Shown in pieces: positions 1 to 6,722 of a DNA stretch of 7,905 nt. How positions within the stretch are numbered: position 1 is the first letter of the stretch; the number at the start of each line of letters is the position of its first letter. Location of the stretch: assembly GCA_029934875.1 (NCBI GenBank), contig JAOZLK010000184.1:1-7905 (forward strand), given 5' to 3'. Origin of the DNA: Bacteroidales bacterium (lineage in GTDB: Bacteria > Bacteroidota > Bacteroidia > Bacteroidales > GCA-2748055). Under the pieces are notes generated by a model, which was not told the DNA's origin, did not search any database, and worked only from the letters and a program-made list of their open reading frames with translations. The position numbers and the translations under genes are program-made.

Positions 1-331
1 TCTGGTATGGCCTTTTCAGGTATTTGAATGCATCACCCCGGATAACATTTACCTGGTCCATTTCGAGTTCCCGACAGGTATTCCGTATAAAATTATAATG
101 TAAAGCTTCCCTTTCGACAGCGACAAGCGTACGTGCACCACGTGAGGCGAACTCATAGCTAATACTACCTGTACCTGAAAAAAGATCCAGGACATCCAGC
201 TCTTCCATATCGTAGCTGTTCATCATGATATTGAAGAGACTCTCTTTTGAAAAATCGGTGGTTGGCCTTGCTTTGAAGTTCTTTGGCGGGTGAATCCGTT
301 TACCCCGGTATGATCCGCTGATTATGCGCAC
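1..331 (-). CDS. rsmD: 16S rRNA (guanine966-N2)-methyltransferase RsmD, N-terminal part
   Basis: RsmD uses SAM to methylate N2 of G966 in 16S rRNA during assembly of the small ribosomal subunit in the cytoplasm. The 110 residues present start RIISGSYRGKRIHPPK, the typical RsmD opening, followed by ARPTTDFSKESLFNIM (about 29-44) and the SAM-binding motif I DLFSGTGSISYEFASRGA (about 57-74), then AVERE (about 81-85), where the acidic residue after motif I binds the SAM ribose. The catalytic DPPY/NPPY motif would lie beyond the window edge, so the gene is partial only because of the cut. The start is GTG at 331: it puts the conserved RIISG directly after the initiator and has a strong Shine-Dalgarno sequence. 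The GTG lies inside the end of the upstream DUF3822 gene (10-nt overlap), so translation is probably coupled. It is the third gene of a minus-strand operon. Confidence 0.95.
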   Translation of the reverse strand, partial: MRIISGSYRGKRIHPPKNFKARPTTDFSKESLFNIMMNSYDMEELDVLDLFSGTGSISYEFASRGARTLVAVEREALHYNFIRNTCRELEMDQVNVIRGDAFKYLKRPYQ

Positions 332-1155
332 TTACTTCCCTCCGAAAGAATCATAAAACGGATCATCTCTGTTCTGGAGAGTTCTTCCAGGTAGTAGGGG
401 GTGGTTTTTACCTGCCGGATGTACTTTCCCATGAGCCCGAAGAGCTCATGTTCGGAGTGCACGATTCCCGAAAGGTAAATGGGAATGTTTTCGCGGTCGA
501 GCTCAAGCTGTTTCACTGTATTCAGCGTATGATAGATGAAATCGGAAGTATCCTTGAGGGTATAGCGATTCATTAAGCTCACCCGGTCTTTCTGGATGAC
601 CAGTATTTCAAGTGTATGTTTCTGAACCTCCGCAAGTATAAATCCCCGCTGGTGATCGCTTGCCTTTACCTGGTCGGAGAGTGATAAGAGGCATTCTGAA
701 ATGTGGAGTATCTGCACCCGGCCAGTTATCTTCTCTTTAAGGGACTCCAACTCAGGGCTGATTGCGTAAAGTATGTTTAAATCACGATCCCTGATGGAAC
801 GGTATGATACGAGGTCATTTTCATGCAGCTCGGCTGCATTTTCAAGCAAAATCCGGGAATCGGATTCATTGAATAGCTGCCGGGGTACAATAGTTGCTGT
901 TTGGGAGTCCAGGATAAAGACAGTCTCTCCCTGGAATTCAAGTAATTGCATTTCACTTAGAATGCGACCGCATTCTGCCGGAAATATTGATGCAGGGACC
1001 GATGCATCATAAAAATATTGTTTCAGAAAAACCGGTGTATAGCTGGCATCAGAAATAAGAATAGAAAAGCCATCCGCTGAAAAACGGATGGCCTGGTGAC
1101 CTTTTAGTCTGATATCTTTTGTGATGGAATTCGATATAATACCCTCTACTTGCAT
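322..1155 (-). CDS. DUF3822 family protein
   Basis: This 277-residue protein matches the Bacteroidota-specific DUF3822 family as I know it: a soluble protein of similar length, usually next to rsmD. Recognisable family features are VPASIFPAE (about 53-61), the VPRQLFNES segment (about 90-98), a DFIYHTLNTVKQLELD stretch (about 205-220) and IYLSGIVHSEHELFGLM (about 226-242) before a C-terminal YIRQV. I see no signal peptide, membrane segment or catalytic motif. Its biochemical role is unknown; family members are thought to resemble the actin-like ATPase fold, but I cannot show nucleotide-binding residues here. The ATG at 1155 follows the stop of the upstream gene by 14 nt, and the stop at 324-322 overlaps the rsmD start, so the gene sits in the middle of a three-gene operon. 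A link to ribosome assembly is only inferred from this neighbourhood. Confidence 0.85.
   Translation of the reverse strand: MQVEGIISNSITKDIRLKGHQAIRFSADGFSILISDASYTPVFLKQYFYDASVPASIFPAECGRILSEMQLLEFQGETVFILDSQTATIVPRQLFNESDSRILLENAAELHENDLVSYRSIRDRDLNILYAISPELESLKEKITGRVQILHISECLLSLSDQVKASDHQRGFILAEVQKHTLEILVIQKDRVSLMNRYTLKDTSDFIYHTLNTVKQLELDRENIPIYLSGIVHSEHELFGLMGKYIRQVKTTPYYLEELSRTEMIRFMILSEGSKCA
338..343 (-). promoter_or_regulatory. Strong Shine-Dalgarno sequence deciding the GTG start of rsmD
   Basis: Read on the minus strand, GGAGGG lies 6 nt before the GTG at 331-329, inside the last codons of the DUF3822 gene. There is no ATG nearby that would give an RsmD-like N-terminus. Strong anti-SD pairing is uncommon in Bacteroidota genes, which fits a start that must capture ribosomes terminating at 324-322. 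Confidence 0.7.
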
Positions 1156-1169
1156 GGGTATATCTCGCC

Positions 1170-1805
1170 TTATTCCCAGTTTCCTGTGAGTGTGCCCTCT
1201 TCCATTGATCCGAATTTAACTCCTTCGAAACCAACGATTTTCATTCTCTCGTCTTTGTAATTAGCGATCAATTGCCGATCCAATCCATTTAGCAGATCAT
1301 CATACATAACAGACGCTTCAACAACCTGTACAGTCAGATTGGACGAGGTCAGAATTTCGCCCGATTCCATATTGAATGTTACCCCTTCTGTGAATGGGAC
1401 ATAGCGCAGTGAATCAGAATTAAATCCTTTTCCAAAAAGGGAGTCAAGAACCGGAACCTGGGTAATGTCACGGCTGATTAAACCGTCAGCAAGTGCCTTG
1501 AGACGGGCCTTTTCAAAACCCATCGACTCCAACCATTCCTCCGGGATGTCACCGATGGCTTTTACCACCTGGAATGAAGAAGTATCAAGGAAAGAGATGA
1601 GGGTATCAAGATCTCCTGTATATTGCTTGTAGATATCTTTATATGCTTTTTGAGCTTTCCTGATATTAACCAGTCGTTCAATTGTGGCAGATTCCCTGAT
1701 TTCAACATCCTGGTTAAATCGTATTGGTTCCATAATACTTTCAACAATCAGATAACCTAAGACAATGATTATTAAAACAAACAGAATCGAGATTATTCTT
1801 CTCAT
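1170..1805 (-). CDS. Membrane-anchored protein of unknown function, pilin-like N-terminal layout
   Basis: I do not recognise this 211-residue protein by name. It begins MRRIISILFVLIIIVLGYLI, a positively charged start plus one hydrophobic helix (about 4-24) with no lipobox or clear cleavage site, so it is probably a signal anchor with the rest in the periplasm. The helix is followed by a charged helical segment and IRKAQKAYKDIYKQYTGDLD (about 48-67), which resembles the region after the hydrophobic helix in type II secretion/type IV pseudopilins (IRxAQxAYxxxxGxYTxDLxxL). There is no prepilin peptidase site (no G before an F-T-x-x-E start), so a true pseudopilin is doubtful. The remainder is mixed and has no cysteines. 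It is the first gene of the operon with DUF3822 and rsmD, 14 nt upstream of DUF3822, and starts just downstream of a TAnnTTTG box. The reading frame is real; the function is unknown. Confidence 0.75.
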   Translation of the reverse strand: MRRIISILFVLIIIVLGYLIVESIMEPIRFNQDVEIRESATIERLVNIRKAQKAYKDIYKQYTGDLDTLISFLDTSSFQVVKAIGDIPEEWLESMGFEKARLKALADGLISRDITQVPVLDSLFGKGFNSDSLRYVPFTEGVTFNMESGEILTSSNLTVQVVEASVMYDDLLNGLDRQLIANYKDERMKIVGFEGVKFGSMEEGTLTGNWE

Positions 1806-1830
1806 GGGGTATGCTATATTAGTTTGCGCA

Positions 1831-1838
1831 CAAATTTA
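1831..1838 (-). promoter_or_regulatory. Candidate -7 promoter element for the minus-strand operon
   Basis: On the minus strand this reads TAAATTTG, a full match to the Bacteroidota -7 consensus TAnnTTTG. A start site a few bases downstream would give a leader of roughly 20 nt before the ATG at 1805. The matching -33 TTG/TTTG is not evident at the usual 19-21 nt spacing; the region there is A/T-rich. The call therefore rests on one element and its position. Confidence 0.4.
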
Positions 1839-1887
1839 ATAAAAAAAAGTATATTATAGATTTTTATACGCGCATTAATCAAGAGCC

Positions 1888-3303
1888 ATGCTAAGAAAAT
1901 TTGTTGCTGCTAAAATACTTGAGAACCTTGCTTTTCAGCCCACTGAGGGACAAAGAGCAATGATTGAGGAGCTGGGAGCATTTGTAGGATCTGATGATCC
2001 CGGAGAGCTTATGCTGGTAAGAGGCTTTGCCGGAACCGGGAAGACTACCCTGGTAAACAGCCTGGTTAAAACACTGGCATCCATGAAACAGAAATGTGTG
2101 TTACTGGCCCCAACCGGACGTGCTGCCAAGGTGCTCACGGCCTATACCGGTATATCGGCATGGACCATTCATAAAAAAATTTACAGGCAGAAATCAGGCA
2201 AGGACGGCCTGGGGGAATTCACACTGGATAAAAATCTGCACAAGAATACCTATTTCATTGTCGACGAAGCATCGATGATTGGTGACAGATCGCCGGATGC
2301 TTTTTTTGGATCGGGCGATTTGCTACGCGATTTGCTCGACTATGTGGAGATGGGGACATCCTGCAGCTTGGTGCTCGTGGGGGATACAGCCCAACTTCCT
2401 CCCGTGGGCCTTGATATCAGTCCTGCGCTGGATAGTGAAAGGCTGGAACAATTCGGATACCGTGCCCGCGAAATAGAGATGACCGATGTGATTCGTCAGG
2501 CCGAAGGATCGGGGATTCTTTATAATGCAACTTCCATCAGGGAGCTGATAGAAGCCCAGGTTCGGGCGTATCCCGATTTTAACTTTGATTCCTTTGAAGA
2601 CATCAGTATGGTGAACGGAGCCGACCTGCTGGAGACCATAAGCGCCAGTTACGACCGCTATGGAGCCGGGGAAACCATCATTATTACACGGTCCAATAAA
2701 CGGGCGAATCGCTTTAATTCTGCGATACGAAGTCAGATATTGTGGCGTGAGGAAAAGTTGTCTGCTGGCGACTTACTGATGGTGGTTAAAAACAATTACT
2801 TCTGGAAGGATGAAGAAAAGGAGATTGATTTTATAGCTAATGGTGACATTATTAAGGTGGAACGAATCCTGGGTACTGAGGAAGTACATGGACATAAGTT
2901 CGCAGATGTGGATGTCTCCCTCCCTGATTATGGGCACATCGAGCTGCAGGTAAAGCTCTTACTGGATGTGATCGACCTGGAGACCGCTTCTCTTGGCAGG
3001 GAGGAGCAAAGGGAGCTATATATGTCCGTTTCTGAAGATTACCCCGAGGCGACCAATCGCAGGCAGAAGGCAACGAAAGTTTCCACAGATCCTTATTTTA
3101 ATGCGCTCCAGGTAAAGTTTTCCTATGCAGTTACCTGCCATAAGGCCCAGGGAGGCCAGTGGAAATCGGTTTTTCTCGACCAGGGATTTTTTACCGATGA
3201 AATGTTAAACCAGGACTACCTGAGGTGGTTATATACGGCTTTCACACGGGCATCTGAACGGCTCTACCTGGTAAACCTGGCCAAGGAGTTTGTTCCGTCT
3301 TAA
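1888..3303 (+). CDS. RecD/Dda-like SF1 DNA helicase (AAA family ATPase with UvrD-like C-terminal domain)
   Basis: This 471-residue protein is an SF1B-type helicase expected to translocate 5'-3' on single-stranded DNA using ATP. All helicase motifs are visible: a Q-motif-like FQPTEGQ (16-22), Walker A GFAGTGKTT (46-54), motif Ia LAPTGRAAK (73-81), Walker B VDEASM (125-130), motif III GDTAQLPPVG (165-174), motif V-type YAVTCHKAQGGQW (413-425) and motif VI YTAFTRASERLYL (449-461). Its length fits the short RecD-like/Dda-like proteins common in Bacteroidota, without the long N-terminal extension of RecD2 or any RecBC partner nearby. It is a stand-alone gene, divergent from the rsmD operon. The start at 1888 has only a weak AAGAG before it. 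A near-match -7 box, TAGATTTT (1857-1864), lies upstream. Its specific role (repair, replication restart) is inferred, not shown. Confidence 0.92.
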   Translation: MLRKFVAAKILENLAFQPTEGQRAMIEELGAFVGSDDPGELMLVRGFAGTGKTTLVNSLVKTLASMKQKCVLLAPTGRAAKVLTAYTGISAWTIHKKIYRQKSGKDGLGEFTLDKNLHKNTYFIVDEASMIGDRSPDAFFGSGDLLRDLLDYVEMGTSCSLVLVGDTAQLPPVGLDISPALDSERLEQFGYRAREIEMTDVIRQAEGSGILYNATSIRELIEAQVRAYPDFNFDSFEDISMVNGADLLETISASYDRYGAGETIIITRSNKRANRFNSAIRSQILWREEKLSAGDLLMVVKNNYFWKDEEKEIDFIANGDIIKVERILGTEEVHGHKFADVDVSLPDYGHIELQVKLLLDVIDLETASLGREEQRELYMSVSEDYPEATNRRQKATKVSTDPYFNALQVKFSYAVTCHKAQGGQWKSVFLDQGFFTDEMLNQDYLRWLYTAFTRASERLYLVNLAKEFVPS

Positions 3304-3322
3304 AACTTTGGACTTTTTTTAA

Positions 3323-3330
3323 TAGTTTTG
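3323..3330 (+). promoter_or_regulatory. Possible -7 promoter element before the GH5 gene
   Basis: TAGTTTTG matches the Bacteroidota consensus TAnnTTTG within the 43-nt gap between the helicase stop and the GH5 start. A TTTG lies at 3307-3310, but only 12 nt upstream, which is too close for a -33 element, and the implied leader would be only about 10 nt. The GH5 gene could equally be read through from the helicase gene; I see no terminator hairpin in the gap, only a run of seven T at 3314-3320. Confidence 0.25.
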
Positions 3331-3346
3331 AAAATTAAAGAAAACA

Positions 3347-4456
3347 ATGATGAAAAAAGCAGCCCTAATTCTCATCAGCCTGATGCTTGTTGTCTCAGCC
3401 TGTAACACTAATAGCAAGAAACCCATGTCTGAAACCAAGGAGAGATTCGTAATCGAACGGGGATTAAATGTAAGTCACTGCTTATCCCAAACTACCATCC
3501 GCGGTGAGGAGCGAGCTCAATACATAGGAGCTGAAGATTTTAAAATTATTGCTGAAATGGGATTTGATCATGTCCGTATCCCCATTGACGAGGAGCATAT
3601 GTGGGATGAAACCGGAAATAAAAACAAGGATGCCTTTCAGCTATTGCATAAGGCCATCAACTGGTCTTTTGACAATGACCTGAGGGTAATTGTTGACCTG
3701 CATGTTCTTCGTTCCCATCATTTCAACAGCGATGACATCAGGCTGTGGACCGATCCTCATGCCCAGGAGCAATTCTGGGGCTTCTGGAAGGAATTATCTG
3801 CTGAACTCATACAATACCCGCTTGACAAGCTTGCCTATGAACTGATGAATGAAGCAGTGGCGGATGATCCTGAGGATTGGAATAAGTTAATTGCCAGGGG
3901 GATTGAGACAGTCAGGGTCAATGAACCTGAGCGGGTTATTGTTGTGGGATCCAATAAGTGGCAACAGGTAGGGACCTTTAAGGATCTGAAAGTTCCTGAA
4001 GATGATCCGAACCTTATTCTCAGCTTTCACTTTTACAGCCCAATGGTTTTCACTCATTTCCTGGCACCCTGGACCGGTGCACTGAAGGATTATACTGGTG
4101 AGGTGAGCTATCCTGGCTATCCGGTTGATACAGCTCTGTTTGGTGAGTTGCCTCCGGAAGTAGTGCAAAAACTTTGGGAATCAAATGCCGATTGGGGCCC
4201 AGAGCTTATGGAGTCTGAATTTAGAAAAGCAAAAATAGTGGCAGATCGCTACGCTTTGCCTCTTTATTGTGGCGAATTTGGTTGTTTCCCCTCCACATCG
4301 CTTGAACTGAGACAAAAGTATTATGAAGATATAGTATCAGTTTTTGAAAAACTGGATATATCCTGGACCCACTGGAATTATAAGAATGATTTTCCCGTGG
4401 TTGATGAGAAGAGCCTGGAGCCAATTGAAATGATTGTTTCCGGACTGCTTGATTAG
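3347..4456 (+). CDS. GH5-type glycoside hydrolase (cellulase family), predicted lipoprotein
   Basis: The 369-residue product looks like a family GH5 (clan A, TIM-barrel) retaining endo-beta-glycanase. An SPII signal, MMKKAALILISLMLVVSAC, ends in a lipobox with Cys19, so the mature enzyme should be lipid-anchored in the envelope; the residues after the Cys (NTNSKK) are not the acidic type linked to surface export in Bacteroidota, so which membrane leaflet it occupies is open. GH5 landmarks are HVRIP with Arg77, VDLH with His119, YELMNEA with the acid/base Glu169 after Asn168, SFHFY with His228 and Tyr230, YCGEFG with the nucleophile Glu310, and Trp343 late in the barrel. The length fits a single catalytic domain without a carbohydrate-binding module. 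Substrate (cellulose, glucomannan or other beta-glucan) cannot be told. Two adjacent ATG codons (3347, 3350) are equally possible starts. No SusC/SusD genes flank it. Its stop overlaps that of the convergent radical SAM gene. Confidence 0.9.
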   Translation: MMKKAALILISLMLVVSACNTNSKKPMSETKERFVIERGLNVSHCLSQTTIRGEERAQYIGAEDFKIIAEMGFDHVRIPIDEEHMWDETGNKNKDAFQLLHKAINWSFDNDLRVIVDLHVLRSHHFNSDDIRLWTDPHAQEQFWGFWKELSAELIQYPLDKLAYELMNEAVADDPEDWNKLIARGIETVRVNEPERVIVVGSNKWQQVGTFKDLKVPEDDPNLILSFHFYSPMVFTHFLAPWTGALKDYTGEVSYPGYPVDTALFGELPPEVVQKLWESNADWGPELMESEFRKAKIVADRYALPLYCGEFGCFPSTSLELRQKYYEDIVSVFEKLDISWTHWNYKNDFPVVDEKSLEPIEMIVSGLLD

Positions 4457-5928
4457 ATTCGGTACACTTTGCGGAAGTGGTATCCGTAAATGCTGTAGGT
4501 TATTGCCAGGGGGAGCATTCTTGGCCTGGTGAAAAGGCTCCAGATTACCAAATTCCAGTAATGTCTTCTTCCTTTGTTCAGTATGCCGATATATAGCACT
4601 GAACGGAGTAAGGCAGCTATTTTTCCCCGGCTGATTTTCATTTTTGTTTGAACGGCAGGCTTGAACTTTCTCAAGAATCCTTTCAAGCGGCGATGATAGG
4701 GTTTGATAGAATAGATATTGGTAAGAATGCTTCTGTATCCCTCCAAAAGGATCTCCTTATTCATCTTCGGGATGAAATTCATTGAGTAGTCGGTGTTATC
4801 TCCGCTGCTATTATGAAGGATCCTGCCTTCATTGTTAAGCCTTTTATATAAGCGGGTGCGATTTGGAGCATTCAGCAGCCCCACCATTGCCGTAATAATC
4901 CCGCTTTGCTGGATAAAATCTATTTGACGTTGGAAAATACCGGCATTGTCGCTATCAAAGCCCACTATAAATCCGGCCGACACCTCAATGCCTGCTGACT
5001 GGATGTTATTGACGCTCTCTAAGAGGTCGTGTTTCAGATTCAAATGCTTATCGCATTCTTTCAGTGCAGTCTCATCCGGAGTTTCAATACCGATGAAAAC
5101 CTTTTCAAATCCGGCTTCTGTCATGCCCTTCATAAGAACAGGGTCTTCTGAAAGATCAATGGAGGCTTCCGTGGTAAAGGTGAAGGGGTATCCCTTGCTT
5201 TTGTTCCAGTCTGCGATGGCCGGCAGTAGATCCTTTTTTAACTTGTGTCTGTTACCTATAAAATTGTCATCCACGAAGAAGAGATTGCCCCGAAAACCGG
5301 TAAGCATAATATTGTCAAGTTCGTTCAGAACCTGAAGAGTGGACTTTGTTCTGACCTTGCGTCCAAGCAGCGCAGTGATTTCGCAAAATTCACAGCGATG
5401 TGGGCATCCCCGGGAATACTGAATGCTTAACTGGGCATAATCGGAGGCCTTGATAAGAGAGTAGTCAGGGGCAGGGGTGGAGTGAAGGTCGGCAAAAGCA
5501 GTGCTTCGGTATATTTTGCGGGGATTACCTCTCCGGAGATCGGCCAGGAAAAGAGGAAGGGTGAGCTCCGCTTCGTTAAGAATCAAATGGTCGAGGTGCA
5601 TGTATGATTCGGGATCACCAGTGAAAAGCGCACCACCTGCAACGATCTTTTTATTAAGATTCTTACATCTTTGAATCACATCGCTTACCGAATCACTCTG
5701 AATGGACATGGCACTGATAAACACGTAATCAGCCCACTTTATCAGGGATTCATCCAGTGGATGACAGTTCAGATCCGCCACTTTTTTACTCCAGTTCCGG
5801 GGAAGCATGGCTGCCACAGTAATCAGACCCAGGGGTGGATTGGAAGATTTTTTAGAAATAAACTTGATGGCATGTCTGAAGCTCCAGTAAGTATCCGGAA
5901 TTCTGGGATTAACTAATAAAATGTTCAT
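4453..5928 (-). CDS. B12-binding-domain radical SAM protein, HpnP/DUF4070-like
   Basis: This 491-residue protein has an N-terminal cobalamin-binding-type Rossmann domain (about 1-135), a radical SAM barrel (about 165-370) and a C-terminal extension (about 370-491) resembling DUF4070. The opening NILLVNPRIPDTYWSFRHA and SSNPPLGLITVAAMLP, then IVAGGALFTG (95-104), are the pattern of the hopanoid C2-methylase (HpnP) group. As in that group, the canonical DxHxxG cobalamin ligand motif is absent (ADLNCHPLDE instead). The radical SAM cluster motif is CPHRCEFC, with Cys175, Cys179 and Cys182 in CxxxCxxC spacing. A conserved GIETPDETALK segment follows (280-290). Such enzymes often methylate or rearrange unactivated carbons of lipids or natural products, but most Bacteroidota members are uncharacterised and no hopanoid or other biosynthesis genes lie beside it. 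The substrate is unknown; calling it a hopanoid methylase would be unjustified. It is a single-gene unit, convergent with GH5 and divergent from the RRM gene. Confidence 0.9.
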   Translation of the reverse strand: MNILLVNPRIPDTYWSFRHAIKFISKKSSNPPLGLITVAAMLPRNWSKKVADLNCHPLDESLIKWADYVFISAMSIQSDSVSDVIQRCKNLNKKIVAGGALFTGDPESYMHLDHLILNEAELTLPLFLADLRRGNPRKIYRSTAFADLHSTPAPDYSLIKASDYAQLSIQYSRGCPHRCEFCEITALLGRKVRTKSTLQVLNELDNIMLTGFRGNLFFVDDNFIGNRHKLKKDLLPAIADWNKSKGYPFTFTTEASIDLSEDPVLMKGMTEAGFEKVFIGIETPDETALKECDKHLNLKHDLLESVNNIQSAGIEVSAGFIVGFDSDNAGIFQRQIDFIQQSGIITAMVGLLNAPNRTRLYKRLNNEGRILHNSSGDNTDYSMNFIPKMNKEILLEGYRSILTNIYSIKPYHRRLKGFLRKFKPAVQTKMKISRGKIAALLRSVLYIGILNKGRRHYWNLVIWSLFTRPRMLPLAITYSIYGYHFRKVYRI

Positions 5929-5979
5929 AATAAGTAGCTTAATGTTGGAGACTAATGTATAATGGAATTACCCCGGCTT

Positions 5980-5987
5980 CAAATTTA
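5980..5987 (-). promoter_or_regulatory. Candidate -7 promoter element for the radical SAM gene
   Basis: The minus strand reads TAAATTTG, a full TAnnTTTG match. It would give a leader of about 45 nt before the ATG at 5928. A TTTC 17 nt upstream of the box is the nearest candidate for a -33 TTTG and is imperfect. Confidence 0.4.
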
Positions 5988-6072
5988 TGGTTTCATTCTC
6001 CATGGAAAGGTATGAATCGCACTGGCATAGGGATGAAATTCTACCGGAAGGGATTTATGTTAAATATTGAAC

Positions 6073-6080
6073 TATATTTG
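6073..6080 (+). promoter_or_regulatory. Candidate -7 promoter element for the RRM gene
   Basis: TATATTTG fully matches TAnnTTTG and lies about 25 nt before the ATG at 6105. An A/G-rich stretch with AAGAGG (6095-6100) sits between box and start and could serve as ribosome binding site. No clear TTTG occurs at the -33 position, so the call rests on the -7 box and its placement. Confidence 0.4.
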
Positions 6081-6104
6081 TACTTCATTAAAAAGAAGAG
6101 GATT

Positions 6105-6359
6105 ATGAATATTTATGTTGGAAACCTTGACTATAAGGTAACTGAAGATGATCTTGAGAATTTATTTTCGAAATATGGTTCAGTAAGTTCGTCGAGTATT
6201 ATTACTGACAAGTACAGTGGAAGAAGCAAAGGATTTGGATTTGTCACCATGGATAATGATGAGGAGGCAAAACAGGCAATTTCCGAATTGAATGAAACAA
6301 AGCTGGAAAGCAGGGACATTGTGGTCAATGAGGCCAAGCCAAGGAAAAGTAATTATTAG
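6105..6359 (+). CDS. Single-RRM RNA-binding protein (Bacteroidota Rbp type)
   Basis: This 84-residue protein is essentially one RNA recognition motif. RNP2 is IYVGNL (3-8) and RNP1 is KGFGFVTM (42-49), with the aromatic residues Tyr4, Phe44 and Phe46 in the RNA-stacking positions; the rest follows the beta-alpha-beta-beta-alpha-beta order and ends in a short basic tail (KPRKSNY). Small RRM proteins of this kind are abundant in Bacteroidota and cyanobacteria and bind single-stranded RNA, acting as post-transcriptional regulators or RNA chaperones in Bacteroides. The start at 6105 is chosen because the fold begins two residues after this Met, because AAGAGG lies 4 nt upstream, and because a perfect -7 box would fall inside any longer version; an in-frame ATG at 5955 would add an unrelated 50-residue stretch. 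It is monocistronic, divergent from the radical SAM gene, and followed by a strong hairpin. Confidence 0.93.
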   Translation: MNIYVGNLDYKVTEDDLENLFSKYGSVSSSSIITDKYSGRSKGFGFVTMDNDEEAKQAISELNETKLESRDIVVNEAKPRKSNY

Positions 6360-6373
6360 CTTATTCTACTGAT

Positions 6374-6403
6374 GATAATTGGGGAATTCTATCCCCGATT
6401 ATC
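6374..6403 (+). terminator. Stem-loop after the RRM gene, probable transcript end
   Basis: GATAATTGGGG (6374-6384) pairs with CCCCGATTATC (6393-6403) over 11 bp, with one G-U pair, around an 8-nt loop. It starts 14 nt after the RRM stop codon. The stem is strong, but what follows is TTCACCATT rather than a proper U-tract, so it may be a 3'-end stabilising or processed structure rather than a classical intrinsic terminator. Confidence 0.55.
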
Positions 6404-6720
6404 TTCACCATTCCCCATCCGTTGCGATTCGGTGCGTGCTGCATCCTCCCAGGATTCAGGCGTGTATTTGTATTGCCTCTCCGAGTTTAAGAATTCCTAT
6501 CTGTCCCTTGCCATTTCCTCCATGTAAATTGCTGTCTTTGCAAAACCTTTCTGCTGGAAATCCGTAAACTACTATCTCGCAGCTAGCGCTACTAAGAGAT
6601 AGATGATATGATGCATACTGCTGATTATGATTTCCTACCCGATTGCCTTGAAATTTCCCAGAATAGCTTTTCGAAGCGGACATATATGTTATACGCTTAG
6701 GCAATATCGCCGACTTTAGA
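6404..6720. other. Gene-free stretch without a recognisable intact gene
   Basis: Open frames here are short, interrupted and show no family signature on either strand. On the plus strand, 6623-6718 in one frame reads DYDFLPDCLEISQNSF and, after a stop, AISPTLD. This faintly recalls the DY-x-DF and S-PTLD parts that precede the acetyltransferase core in CelD-type proteins, so the stretch may contain the further decayed N-terminal half of the pseudogene that follows. A 96-codon minus-strand frame (6456-6746) has no upstream signals and no recognisable content. I found no tRNA or other RNA gene. Confidence 0.5.
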
Positions 6721-6722
6721 TC

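Noticed and set aside
773..1012. Plus-strand open frame inside the DUF3822 gene, and similar antisense frames within the helicase, GH5 and radical SAM genes
   Set aside because: They lie wholly within well-supported genes on the other strand or in another frame, show low-complexity or unrelated composition, and have no start signals.
3304..3346. Run of seven T between the helicase and GH5 genes as an intrinsic terminator
   Set aside because: No inverted repeat precedes the T run.
4461..4485. Imperfect hairpin just after the GH5 stop as a terminator
   Set aside because: The stem has only five clean base pairs plus a bulge, no U-tract follows, and it is coding sequence for the C-terminus of the radical SAM protein.
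5955..6104. In-frame extension of the RRM protein back to an ATG at 5955
   Set aside because: The extra 50 residues have no RRM character, a full -7 box (6073-6080) falls inside them, and the RNP2 strand begins two residues after the Met at 6105.
6415..6470. Possible tRNA or small RNA in the GC-richer stretch after the RRM hairpin
   Set aside because: No cloverleaf pairing or T-loop consensus could be found on either strand.
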